From Deltaproteobacteria bacterium (GTDB lineage Bacteria > Desulfobacterota > Syntrophorhabdia > Syntrophorhabdales > Syntrophorhabdaceae): a stretch of DNA of 64,000 bases. Of the stretch, positions 1-8,271 are shown one piece after another. The DNA lies in the NCBI GenBank assembly GCA_022711595.1, contig JAKLET010000004.1, positions 1 to 64,000 on the forward strand, read 5' to 3'. The position numbers were made by a program, and so were the translations under genes. Each line of letters starts with the position of its first letter. The stretch's first letter is position 1. Under the pieces are notes generated by a model, which saw only the letters and a list, made by a program, of their open reading frames with translations, was not told the DNA's origin and did not search any database.

Positions 1-159
1 CGGGTGGAGGAAGAATTTGTATCGGGAGGCATGCCCGCATCATATACCTGCTATGTTATCGCGCTGTACAGGAAGGAAGGGAATGCCTGGAAACTGGCGC
101 TCTGGCAGATAACCCCGGTGAACGGCCGATCCCGGTGGTTTCATCGGGGCGGGTGCTGA
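1..159 (+). CDS. C-terminal fragment of a small protein, possibly NTF2/SnoaL-like
   Basis: The window opens inside an open frame that runs 52 codons to a TGA at 157-159. The tail reads like the last beta strands of an NTF2-like (SnoaL/DUF4440) fold: a strand ending [20 protein letters not shown], where such proteins usually carry a 'W-K-I-x-x-x-Q-x-T-P' ending. That assignment is a guess from a short tail. The stop lies four bases before the zupT start, so the two genes are probably cotranscribed. Confidence 0.5.
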   Translation, partial: RVEEEFVSGGMPASYTCYVIALYRKEGNAWKLALWQITPVNGRSRWFHRGGC

Positions 160-163
160 AGAC

Positions 164-1057
164 ATGACGGAAATATGGATGGCTGTCGGACTGACCACCT
201 TCGCGGGCATGGCCACGGGCGTGGGGAGTGTCATCGCTTTCGCGGCCAAAAAGACCAACTACCGTTTCCTGTCGGTTTCCACCGGGTTTTCCGCGGGAGT
301 GATGCTCTACGTGGCCTTCGTGGAAATATTCTTCAAAGGCTCCGGGGTGCTTGTCGAATGCTTCGGTGAACCTGCGGGCCACTGGGTCAATACGGCGTCA
401 TTCTTCGGCGGTATTTTATTTATCGGTATTATCGATTACCTTGTACCTTCGGCTGAAAATCCCCACGAAACGCATGCGGAGGAAGAGTTCGCCCCGCTCC
501 ATGGTGCCCTGGCGCCCCCGCCGGATTCGAAAAGAGTGCCGGATGGCTCTCGTGGGCCGGTGAGCGAACATGTCCATCAGGGAAGATTGATGCGCATGGG
601 GTTGTTCACCGCCCTTGCCATTGCGATACACAATTTGCCGGAGGGCCTTGCCACATTTCTCGCGGCACTCAAGGACCCCGGCCTCGGCCTTGCCATCGCC
701 GTGGCCATCGCGCTTCACAACATACCCGAAGGCGTCAGCGTTTCGGTACCCATCTATTATGCAACGGGGAAACGGAGGAAGGCATTTGTCTATTCTTTTC
801 TGAGCGGCATGGCAGAACCGGCAGGCGCGATCATTGCTTACCTGGCGCTGAGATATTTTGTGGCGGGCGAATCCGGAGCCGTACCTGACCAGGTAATGGG
901 GATGCTTTTCGGCGGCGTCGCGGGGATCATGGTATACATTAGTCTTGACGAGCTCCTGCCGGCAAGCCGCGCGTACGGTAAAGGGCACGACAGCCTCTTC
1001 GGCCTGGTCGGCGGAATGGCCGTTATGGCCTTGAGCCTGCTTATAATGAAAGGGTGA
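164..1057 (+). CDS. zupT: ZIP-family zinc/divalent metal transporter, ZupT-like
   Basis: A 297-residue inner-membrane protein of the ZIP family, expected to import Zn(II) and other divalent metals. Two signature helices are present: [10 protein letters not shown] near residue 159 and [10 protein letters not shown] near residue 188. Their His and Glu residues form the binuclear metal site in ZIP proteins. Hydrophobic segments lie at the N-terminus, around 40-60, 80-95 and through the C-terminal half. A charged loop (about residues 105-140) separates helix 3 from helix 4 and makes the protein longer than E. coli ZupT (257 residues). ATG at 164 follows the preceding stop closely. The family call is firm; metal preference cannot be read from sequence. 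Confidence 0.93.
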   Translation: MTEIWMAVGLTTFAGMATGVGSVIAFAAKKTNYRFLSVSTGFSAGVMLYVAFVEIFFKGSGVLVECFGEPAGHWVNTASFFGGILFIGIIDYLVPSAENPHETHAEEEFAPLHGALAPPPDSKRVPDGSRGPVSEHVHQGRLMRMGLFTALAIAIHNLPEGLATFLAALKDPGLGLAIAVAIALHNIPEGVSVSVPIYYATGKRRKAFVYSFLSGMAEPAGAIIAYLALRYFVAGESGAVPDQVMGMLFGGVAGIMVYISLDELLPASRAYGKGHDSLFGLVGGMAVMALSLLIMKG

Positions 1058-1160
1058 AAAAAAGGAAGGCAATGGGGTGGTTTTTTCGGTATGCCGTGCC
1101 GTGCTTACGGCAGAGGCGGTATGCATGATATCATGGATATACCGGTCAGGGAGGTGCTGC

Positions 1161-2588
1161 GTGAAAAGAACAGCTGCATGTTATCTTGTGTCTGTAATCT
1201 CGGCATTATTTTTATTGTCGATCGTTTTTTGTTCGTGGCCGGGCGCACGCAGCGCGTACGCGCAGCCGCCCGTTTCCCCCGGGGGCCAGTCGCTGCAGGC
1301 AGGCAATTTCCAGTACCTGGGGGCCTTCAGACTGCCCGGCGGAGACAACAGGCCGAAAACATTCGCCTACGGCGGAGGGGCGATGACATTCAACCCGAAA
1401 GGGGACCCCTCCGGCGGCAATGACGGGTTCCCCGGGTCTCTTTTCATTATGGGCCACGTGAGGCTGCCCTACGGGGAGATGGCCGACGGAAACCAGGTGG
1501 CGGAGGTGACCATCCCTGTTCCCGTCCGAACAAAAAATGTTGCCGGTCTCAAGCAGGCAAAGTTCGTTCAGGATTTTCAGAATGTGGCCAGGGGGCGCTT
1601 TAAAAGTTATGAAGAGATCCCCCGCAATGCCATGCAGTATCTCGATGTAAAGCCTGCAGGACCGAAGATACATCTGGCCTGGGGGCAGCACATGGAACCG
1701 GAGAGGCCGGCGCCTACACACGCGTGGTTCGATCCGAACCTGAAATCTCCCAATTTCCAGGGGGAATGGTTCATCGGGGAGCGCTCTTTTTACAGTGTCA
1801 ACGGATACATGTTCGAGATACCCGCGCAATTGGCCGATAAATACCTCGAAGGCAGATATCTCGCCACGGGGCGTTACAAGGACGGCGGATGGTCGGGCAT
1901 GGGCCCCGCACTCTTCGCGTACAAACCCTGGACCGACGAAAAGGGGACACCGGCAAAGCCCGGTGCCAGGCTAAAGGAAAAGGTACTCCTGCTGTATAAG
2001 AGTTCGCAGGACACCGCCAGGATCGAACGGGCCCTCAAGGGATACCAGCACCCCGATGAGTGGCAGGGCGGGGCATGGATCACAACGGGCGGAGGCGGAT
2101 CTGCCGTCCTTTTCGCGGGGACAAAGAGCACGGGTGCGAAATACTGGTATGGATACGCGAACCCGGCCGGTCCCGATCACCCCTGTGTGGATACGAACCT
2201 TTTGGGGCAGTTCGACCTTTGCAGGCTGGCAGACGGCAGTGTTTGTCCGAAGAGCGATCTCAGGGGATGCAAGAACCACAACGACTATCGGGGCTGGTGG
2301 AGCACGCGTTTCGACGCGCAGTTCATACTTTACGACCCTTTCGAACTGCTTCAGGTCGCCTCGGGCAAAAAACAGCCATGGCAGCCGCAGCCGTATACCG
2401 TCATCAGCATCAATGAACATCTTTTCATGAACCCCGCGGGAGTTGAACGCGAGATGATCGGAAGCGGTGTCCAGAGGCGTTACAGGCTCGGCGCGACAGC
2501 ATATGACAGGGCGAACGGTCTTTTATACGTATTGGAACTTTTCGCAGACGGGGCGAAACCAATAGTACATGTGTGGAGAGTCCGTTAG
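1161..2588 (+). CDS. Secreted protein of unknown function (about 475 aa)
   Basis: I do not recognise this protein. GTG at 1161 is preferred over the upstream ATG at 1077 because a GGAGG lies eight bases before it and the protein then begins with a clean signal peptide (KR, a hydrophobic core LVSVISALFLLSIVF, cleavage after AYA). The mature part starts with FQYLGAFRLPGG and is rich in Gly, Trp and Tyr, with repeated strand-like segments and a late cluster of Cys (CVDTN, CRLADGSVC, RGCKN). That composition would suit a beta-propeller or other all-beta extracytoplasmic protein, but no motif proves it. It follows zupT after about 100 bases on the same strand. Confidence 0.8.
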   Translation: MKRTAACYLVSVISALFLLSIVFCSWPGARSAYAQPPVSPGGQSLQAGNFQYLGAFRLPGGDNRPKTFAYGGGAMTFNPKGDPSGGNDGFPGSLFIMGHVRLPYGEMADGNQVAEVTIPVPVRTKNVAGLKQAKFVQDFQNVARGRFKSYEEIPRNAMQYLDVKPAGPKIHLAWGQHMEPERPAPTHAWFDPNLKSPNFQGEWFIGERSFYSVNGYMFEIPAQLADKYLEGRYLATGRYKDGGWSGMGPALFAYKPWTDEKGTPAKPGARLKEKVLLLYKSSQDTARIERALKGYQHPDEWQGGAWITTGGGGSAVLFAGTKSTGAKYWYGYANPAGPDHPCVDTNLLGQFDLCRLADGSVCPKSDLRGCKNHNDYRGWWSTRFDAQFILYDPFELLQVASGKKQPWQPQPYTVISINEHLFMNPAGVEREMIGSGVQRRYRLGATAYDRANGLLYVLELFADGAKPIVHVWRVR

Positions 2589-2616
2589 TTTTGTCATCCG
2601 CGCTTATCTCCCATTT

Positions 2617-2698
2617 GTCATCCCGGCGAAGGCCGGGACCCAGAAAGAACGACCGTATAGAAAACCTCCCGATTGGGGAATCAAGTCCGGGGTGACGG
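2617..2698. repeat. Dispersed palindromic repeat (REP-like, copy 1)
   Basis: The unit GTCATCCCGGCGAAGGCC continues through GGGACCCAG and contains the palindrome CCCGGC-GAAG-GCCGGG. A degenerate inverted partner (TCCGGGGTGAC) closes it near 2696. Related units occur at 56638-56664 and 58808-58834. This kind of sequence is widely dispersed in deltaproteobacterial and other genomes. Confidence 0.8.
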
Positions 2699-2780
2699 CT
2701 GAGTTGAAGTTTTTAAAACATCATGGAATCACAAGTCTGTGGGATCGGGATCAGGGTTATTTCCGAAAAGGCAGGATAGA

Positions 2781-3119
2781 ATGAAAGACCGGATGGGATC
2801 TGAAATGAAGAGGCTACCGTATGTGCTCGGCAAGGTGCTCGGAGGCCTGATGGCCGTTGCCGGTTTCGGCGCTGCGGTCTATGTTTATACCCACAGGATT
2901 GCACTGCCATCGGCCGATGCCATGGCTTGTCTCCTGGTCGGCATCGGGGGGCTTGTAATTTTTCGTTTCTCTTCATGGTTGTTAATGAAAAGATCGGGAA
3001 ACGACGACGGTCCCACGCCCGGGGTGAATGAAAAAATGAAGACCAGCGCCATACCATGGATCATCCTGCTTGTTCTGGCGGCGGCCTTCGTCATCTTCAT
3101 GCTTTTTTTGGGTCGGTAA
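2781..3119 (+). CDS. Small membrane protein of unknown function
   Basis: A 112-residue protein with three likely membrane segments: about residues 11-35 (LGKVLGGLMAVAGFGAAVYV), 43-62 (ACLLVGIGGLVIFRF) and 90-111 (IPWIILLVLAAAFVIFMLFL). The loop between the second and third is charged (KRSGNDDG). ATG at 2781 is chosen because a purine-rich GCAGGATAG lies just upstream; an ATG further upstream (2739) would put the dispersed repeat's edge close to the coding region. No family recognised. It lies downstream of the secreted protein gene and upstream of a repeat-filled gap. Confidence 0.7.
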   Translation: MKDRMGSEMKRLPYVLGKVLGGLMAVAGFGAAVYVYTHRIALPSADAMACLLVGIGGLVIFRFSSWLLMKRSGNDDGPTPGVNEKMKTSAIPWIILLVLAAAFVIFMLFLGR

Positions 3120-3183
3120 GGACCCTTCAAAGCTTCAGCTTCAGACTGTGAACACATTAGCTGGAGTATTGAAGCGCTTCATA

Positions 3184-3235
3184 AACTTTCAAACTCTCAA
3201 ACATTCAAACTGTTCTTTCCATCACCCATCACCTG
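3184..3235. repeat. Right-type tandem words: 8-mer AAACNNTC and 7-mer CATCACC
   Basis: Four consecutive 8-mers (AAACTTTC, AAACTCTC, AAACATTC, AAACTGTT) are followed by CATCACC CATCACC TG. They belong to the gene-end word arrays seen throughout the window, here in the reverse-complement ('right') orientation. The rest of 3120-3279 holds no gene that I can support. Confidence 0.75.
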
Positions 3236-3279
3236 TATTCTATTGAGCACTGCGGCCTCTATATGGTAAATATCTGTCC

Positions 3280-3465
3280 ATGAAAGACATCGTAGATTTT
3301 TGCGATCTCATGTGCAAGTACGCGAAGATGCCGAAGGAAACAGGTGTGGACGGATCAGGGAGCTGCAGGACCTTTGTCGCCATCCGATGCGAATTGAAAA
3401 AGACCCTCGTACACAAGAACATGCCCTGCAGGCAGAAGGTCCTCAGATCGTCGAAAAAGAAATAG
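3280..3465 (+). CDS. Possible small cysteine-containing protein
   Basis: A 61-residue frame starting MKDIVDFCDLMCKYAKMP and ending in a basic tail (RSSKKK). It contains five Cys (8, 12, 29, 37, 50), has natural-looking composition, and lies on the plus strand in an otherwise empty 566-base gap. No convincing ribosome binding site is visible. Support comes from context: a left-type word array begins ten bases after its stop, as is the case after bona fide plus-strand genes elsewhere in the window. Function unknown. Confidence 0.5.
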   Translation: MKDIVDFCDLMCKYAKMPKETGVDGSGSCRTFVAIRCELKKTLVHKNMPCRQKVLRSSKKK

Positions 3466-3474
3466 GGATAAGGC

Positions 3475-3552
3475 GGGTTATGGGTGATAGGTCATGGGCT
3501 ATGGGAAAGGCTGGAAAAGTTTCTTTGGTTTATTAGTTTACCTGGTTGTTCA
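3475..3552. repeat. Left-type tandem words: 7-mer GGTNATR then 9-mer GGTTTNTTN
   Basis: GGTTATG GGTGATA GGTCATG GGCTATG forms a run of four heptamers, and from 3518 nonamers AGTTTCTTT GGTTTATTA GTTTACCTG follow. The remaining stretch to the glycosidase stop (3553-3685) contains a small palindrome AGAAAA-7-TTTTCT at 3630-3648 and a run of eight G at 3662-3669 running into GGGGCGCCCC, which may terminate the minus-strand gene. Confidence 0.75.
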
Positions 3553-3685
3553 ATCCCATTGAATTTCTGCGTGAAAAATATATTTGTACCGGTTTTTACA
3601 AATTGCAGATAGAGGGCGGCTTACTCTGCAGAAAAGGGGCGGTTTTCTCCCAAACCCTTTAGGGGGGGGCGCCCCGGGCCACTTA

Positions 3686-6600
3686 TTATTTATTATTTTG
3701 ATCGTTGTTGTTTGTTGTTAACCCGCTCTCTATATCGGACACGGTCTTGATAAGCTTTTCCAGCTGGTATCCGGATGACAGGAAGGCCTGATGGAGTGTG
3801 TCGATGATGCTGAAACAGGAGCGCAGTTCCTCCAACAGCCCTTTTTCCTCCATTCCTTTCTGAGACATAATGGACGCGCCTGCCGTGAAGTGCATCCAGG
3901 CGATGATGTCCTCAAAGGCCTCCTTGCTGAACCAGAGGACATCCTGGTAGCGGTTGACCTGAAGGAAGTGCTGTACGTCGCTGTCGTTCATGAATGATGT
4001 GAGGATCGCAAGGGGGCTCTCTTCATCGCACCAGCTCTGGTGGGTGGTGAATATCTTGACAAGCACCTGCGAGCGGTATATCTCCGTTTCATCATATCCG
4101 AACTCCGCAAGGGTTTCGCCTATGATGCGTCCGAAGAGCCATTCGTCTATCCAGCTCCTGCTTATCTCATCGCGGGCGGCCTGGCCGTCGACGATACCCC
4201 CGAGGAGATGGACGAACAGCCATGCGAGATGCGAAGCCGAGAGCTCCCGGAAAAGGACGGCATGGATGTCGGTTTCGCTGTCGGTTATGTCTTCCGTGAA
4301 CGGGTGGGAGGTGATAAGCGCCTTGAGCTTTCCCGCTATTTCGTCCGCTACGGCGTTTTCATCTCCGGAAGATGCCGTGAATGTCTTGATCTCCATCAGG
4401 AGATTATAAAGCTTTCCCCGGACCTCGTCGTTCAATCCCTGCGGCGGCTGGAGGATCTCGCGGTTCATAAGGTCCTTATGCGTTGTGAGGACGTATCTGA
4501 AGAGGGGAGCGTTGACAAGCTCCCTGAAATGTCGATGGATCGGCTGGAGGAACAGCTCGCGTATGGTCCCGTCGATGTCCGGAACACCCCTGCCGTCAAG
4601 GTATGTGCACAACTGGCTGAAGTGCTGCCATTCATTGTCCTCTATCTCGCGGAAATCAATGAAGACATGGTAGTGATAGGCCCCGAGCTCCACGAAAAGA
4701 CCTTTTTCGGCCAGTTCCCTGTTCGAACGGATATATTCCAGATTGGTGACGTGGTCCCTGAAGATCATGTAATGACCGGCCTGCGGGTTTATCCCGAGAC
4801 CGGCGCCGAGGTCTCTCTGAATGAGCCCGCGCTTCTCTGCGCTGTCTTCTCTGACGGAGAAAGCCACGGACCGGTGGACCCAGCCTTTGACCGAAGAATA
4901 CCTGTTATTGAATATGAAGAGTGTTTTTTCGTCGCCGGAGCGGTTTGAATAGGCGAAAACATCTTCGTTGACGGTGCCTTCGGGTGTGAAGAAATCATAA
5001 AGGAGAAAATCTTCCACGCCGGCGAAGAGGTAACGCCTGTGGAGCAGGGGAAAGATCTCCCGCTGATGGCGTTCGATGAGGTGGCGATCGGGCGGTTCGT
5101 CCCAGTAAGCGCGGCGATATTCCATACCGTATTTCTCGGTATACCCCTCTATCTGGCCGTGGCCGAACATGGGCAGGCCCGGCATAGTGACCATCATGGT
5201 ACAGACACCGAAATACTTGTCGCTCTTGCCGAACTGGTCAACCGCCGTCCTTTCGTCGGGATTGTTCATAAAATTGACGAAACGCCGCAGTATCTGGGGG
5301 TCGAACTCGAGGGTGTTCTTCATGACCGTGCGGTATTTCGCGTTCTCCTCGTCACGGAGCATGTTCATAAAGGCACTGTTGTAAACGCGGTGCATGCCGA
5401 GGGTGCGGACAAAGTATCCCTCCAGGAGCCAGAAGGCCTCGGCGAGCAGAAGTGTGTCCGGAGCCTCGAGGGCCACCCTGTCCACCACTTCCCGCCAGAA
5501 CTCGTTGGGCATGGCCTTTGAAAACTCGCTGTAGGTCAGGCTGTGTTCCGTTCGGGTCGGTATGGCGCCGCCGCCTCCGGCCTCCGGGAACCATAATCTC
5601 TGGTAATGCTTTTTGGTAAGGGTCATGGCGGCGTCAAAGCGTATGACGGGGAACTTGCCGGCCACGTGCAGGATGGTGCGGATCATGGCTTCACGTACCT
5701 CCGGATTAAGGTAATTTAGCTGCGCCGTGTCATTCCAGGGCATGCTCGTCCCGTCGTTTCCGTGATATATGAATTTTTCGTCGCCCGTCCAGTTGTCGCG
5801 GCGTTTGAAAACGACAGCCGCGTCAGTGCGGTCGTAGTAATGGTCTTCTATCTGTATGGAGACCCTCTCGTCATGCGACAGGTCAGGCCCGCCGTAGGTA
5901 TACCAGGGGAAGGGGTTCTGGTCGAGGGCGACGAACCAGTCGGGATGTTCAATGACCCACCGCGAATGGATGCCCACATGGTTCGGCACCATATCGCTGG
6001 CGAGACGGATGCCCCTGCGCGTTGTCCTGTCCTTGAGGTCGAGAAAGGCGTCTTCTCCGCCCAGGTCGTCGGCAATGATGTAATCGTAAAGGGAATAGGC
6101 GGAAGGCACCGCTTCCGGATTGCCGCACATCTGCTTGATCCGCTGCGAAGCGGCACTCCTTTCCCATACACCTATGAGCCATATGCCGGTGAATCCTCTT
6201 TTCTGGAGGATATCCAGTTCTTCGTCGGGTATCTCGTTCAGTTTCGATATTGACCGTCCATAGGTCTTGGAAAGCTGGTCGAGCCATACATATATGTTCT
6301 TGGCAAGAAGCACCAGGCGGGGCATCCAGTCCTTGTCGGGGCTGAATTGTTCCGGTTCGAACTCGAGGCCTGCATACCGGTATACCTCTGCCTTCCCGGG
6401 ACCAAGGAAAGGCATCTTCTCCTCTTCCTTGAAGAGGTCGAGGCTTTTAAGCATCCTCGAAACGAATTTGCCGAGGAGGTATCCCCAGCGCTCCATGATG
6501 TATTCAAGCTGTCCGGCCAGGGAATGGGGTATGGTTATGGCCGGGCTCCTGAGCATGTCGATGAGGTTCTGGCTCTCCGGCCCGAAGGGCGGCTGTCCGT

Positions 6601-7177
6601 CAAAGAAAGACCTTAGTTCCGCGATCACCTTGAGGAATGCCGTTTCCTTTTTAAGCGTGGTATCATCGAAGAGCTCCAGAAAGACTGAAAAGGCGGGGTT
6701 CATATTGGCAAGCCAGAGCTGAAGCATCTCTTCAAGGATGATCTGCCTGTTGGGCGTGTCCCCGGTTTCGCCCAGGAGGTATTCGTCAATGGTCATTTTC
6801 CTCTGGTAGACGGCGACAGGAGGAAATTCGTCGGTGAACTGACGGAGGGCTTTTTCTACGTCGTTATGACCGAGCCTGTTTTCCACGTGTTCCAGCGCCT
6901 CTGCCATGACATGTTTGCCGAATGACTCTATGTAGATGCTTACGACGTAATGCATGATCTCGTCGATGAGGCCCATTGCGATCAGCGCTCCAGCCCTGAC
7001 GGATTGTTCGGGATACCTGATCAGGTCCCGCCGCTGGTTCATTTTCTGAGCGAAGGTCCGGGCTGCGAGGAAATTGGTGAATATGACATTGCCGCTCAGG
7101 GTGAAAAGGGCATCGTTAAATTGATACAGGTCCCTGGCCTTGCGTGATACGTGAAACTCTCTGATCGTTTTCGTCAT
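3686..7177 (-). CDS. Very large GH13 alpha-amylase-family glycoside hydrolase
   Basis: A 1163-residue cytoplasmic enzyme (no signal peptide) with a GH13 barrel in the middle. Region I is SDMVPNHVG near residue 398; the nucleophile Asp is in VIRFDAAMT near 512; the acid/base Glu is in LLLAEAFW near 579; and region IV is FMNNPDE near 638. The catalytic Asp/Glu/Asp set is thus present, although region IV has NNPD instead of the usual NHD. About 300 mostly helical residues precede the barrel, and about 400 residues of unassigned sequence follow it. Substrate is probably an alpha-glucan or short maltooligosaccharide, by family. A hydrophobic-poor sequence and the lack of a signal suggest intracellular storage-glucan metabolism. 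A separate CBM48 protein is encoded at 39.7 kb. Confidence 0.88.
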   Translation of the reverse strand: MTKTIREFHVSRKARDLYQFNDALFTLSGNVIFTNFLAARTFAQKMNQRRDLIRYPEQSVRAGALIAMGLIDEIMHYVVSIYIESFGKHVMAEALEHVENRLGHNDVEKALRQFTDEFPPVAVYQRKMTIDEYLLGETGDTPNRQIILEEMLQLWLANMNPAFSVFLELFDDTTLKKETAFLKVIAELRSFFDGQPPFGPESQNLIDMLRSPAITIPHSLAGQLEYIMERWGYLLGKFVSRMLKSLDLFKEEEKMPFLGPGKAEVYRYAGLEFEPEQFSPDKDWMPRLVLLAKNIYVWLDQLSKTYGRSISKLNEIPDEELDILQKRGFTGIWLIGVWERSAASQRIKQMCGNPEAVPSAYSLYDYIIADDLGGEDAFLDLKDRTTRRGIRLASDMVPNHVGIHSRWVIEHPDWFVALDQNPFPWYTYGGPDLSHDERVSIQIEDHYYDRTDAAVVFKRRDNWTGDEKFIYHGNDGTSMPWNDTAQLNYLNPEVREAMIRTILHVAGKFPVIRFDAAMTLTKKHYQRLWFPEAGGGGAIPTRTEHSLTYSEFSKAMPNEFWREVVDRVALEAPDTLLLAEAFWLLEGYFVRTLGMHRVYNSAFMNMLRDEENAKYRTVMKNTLEFDPQILRRFVNFMNNPDERTAVDQFGKSDKYFGVCTMMVTMPGLPMFGHGQIEGYTEKYGMEYRRAYWDEPPDRHLIERHQREIFPLLHRRYLFAGVEDFLLYDFFTPEGTVNEDVFAYSNRSGDEKTLFIFNNRYSSVKGWVHRSVAFSVREDSAEKRGLIQRDLGAGLGINPQAGHYMIFRDHVTNLEYIRSNRELAEKGLFVELGAYHYHVFIDFREIEDNEWQHFSQLCTYLDGRGVPDIDGTIRELFLQPIHRHFRELVNAPLFRYVLTTHKDLMNREILQPPQGLNDEVRGKLYNLLMEIKTFTASSGDENAVADEIAGKLKALITSHPFTEDITDSETDIHAVLFRELSASHLAWLFVHLLGGIVDGQAARDEISRSWIDEWLFGRIIGETLAEFGYDETEIYRSQVLVKIFTTHQSWCDEESPLAILTSFMNDSDVQHFLQVNRYQDVLWFSKEAFEDIIAWMHFTAGASIMSQKGMEEKGLLEELRSCFSIIDTLHQAFLSSGYQLEKLIKTVSDIESGLTTNNNDQNNK

Positions 7178-7284
7178 AAGTTTAGATTACCCGCTTGTTT
7201 TCTGATAACAAAAAGAAATGCTAACACAGGCCCGTGGATGAGTCAATGGAACAGGTGTTTTTACCTATAAGACCGTGTTTATAT

Positions 7285-7379
7285 GGTTTGTTCGGTTTGT
7301 ATGGTTTATCTGGCTGTAATCAACCAAAGAAACAAGAGAAACTAAACAAACCAAAAAACAAGAAAAACCAAAGCGTAAA
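7285..7379. repeat. Inverted arms of 9-mer words (GGTTTNTNN / AAACCNNAN)
   Basis: The left arm is GGTTTGTTC GGTTTGTAT GGTTTATCT GGCTGTAAT (7285-7320). The right arm (7321-7373) is built from AAACNAANN-type words. The right arm lies just downstream of the stop of the minus-strand HD gene (7406), in the same orientation relative to that gene as arrays elsewhere in the window. Confidence 0.78.
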
Positions 7380-7405
7380 AATCTTTAAACGACAAAAGGG
7401 TTTTT

Positions 7406-8260
7406 CTACGTTTTCCACTTCTTTTTGATCTTTGCTATGTTTTTTTCGATGGCATCCATGTAGGGATTACTTTTATCTTCATAGTGATAGCTGATGTATT
7501 GATGCATGGAACCCATGATCTTGAAGCGCGGCAGCGCTATCTCCTCGTAAAACCTGGGGGTGCTCCTTATAAGTTCGTCGGCGTCCTTGAAAAGGGTGGA
7601 CCCCTTTCCGAGGAGTTTTTCCACGCCGACAAATTTGTAGGACTCGGCGAATTCCTTATAGAGGACAGGGAGCTTGTCGATATAATCGTCGGCGGACATC
7701 TGCCCGAGAAGATCGGCCGTGCCGAGCGCGTATCCCACGATCCGTTCCTCGTTGTTGTGAAAACGGATATTGATGTCAAGGGTTACGCCGGTGCAATTGA
7801 TGATGTTGAGAATGTAGGGGATGTTCCTGGCTTCTGTGCCTATCTCTTTAAGATAGGTGCTGGCAAAATCGATGCTGCGCTGCATGTGGGTGAAGGTGTA
7901 TTTGGCCCCCGTCCCTTCATCGTCTCCATCCTCTTTGATATAGCCCGTATCATGGAGCAGTACACCGACCGTTCCGAACTGGAAAAAATCAGGCGATATC
8001 CTCGGCCTGCTTTTGCTCCTGTTCCAGCCGTCGATGATCTCTATGAACGGCGGTATGGTCTGCATGGTATGGTAAAGGTTGTGATATTGCGCATCGCATC
8101 TATGATAGCCGCTGCGTTTTCCGTTGAAGAGGTCCACAACATCGTTAAAGACTTGCTCTATGAACGACAGGTTACGATCGCCGTAATTTGCCGTGTACAC
8201 ATTTTCGATGTGTTTCATGATATTCCGGGGTGTCAGTTTTGTCTTTGGAAGAGCTGGCAT
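7406..8260 (-). CDS. HD-domain phosphohydrolase-like protein
   Basis: A 284-residue soluble protein. The metal-binding residues of an HD domain can be picked out: YHNLYHT near residue 60, LLHDTGY near 103, and GTADLLGQM near 181 as the distal Asp. HD proteins hydrolyse nucleotides or cyclic nucleotides; the substrate here is unknown. It is the last gene of the proC-pcm-rpoS-murJ chain, 11 bases after the murJ stop. An AGGAG lies about 14 bases before the ATG, so a slightly later start is possible. Confidence 0.78.
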   Translation of the reverse strand: MPALPKTKLTPRNIMKHIENVYTANYGDRNLSFIEQVFNDVVDLFNGKRSGYHRCDAQYHNLYHTMQTIPPFIEIIDGWNRSKSRPRISPDFFQFGTVGVLLHDTGYIKEDGDDEGTGAKYTFTHMQRSIDFASTYLKEIGTEARNIPYILNIINCTGVTLDINIRFHNNEERIVGYALGTADLLGQMSADDYIDKLPVLYKEFAESYKFVGVEKLLGKGSTLFKDADELIRSTPRFYEEIALPRFKIMGSMHQYISYHYEDKSNPYMDAIEKNIAKIKKKWKT

Positions 8261-8271
8261 ATCGCGGGGAT

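Noticed and set aside
4040-4948. 302-codon open frame on the plus strand inside the GH13 gene.
   Set aside because: Antisense to a clearly conserved coding region. No independent homology or ribosome binding site.
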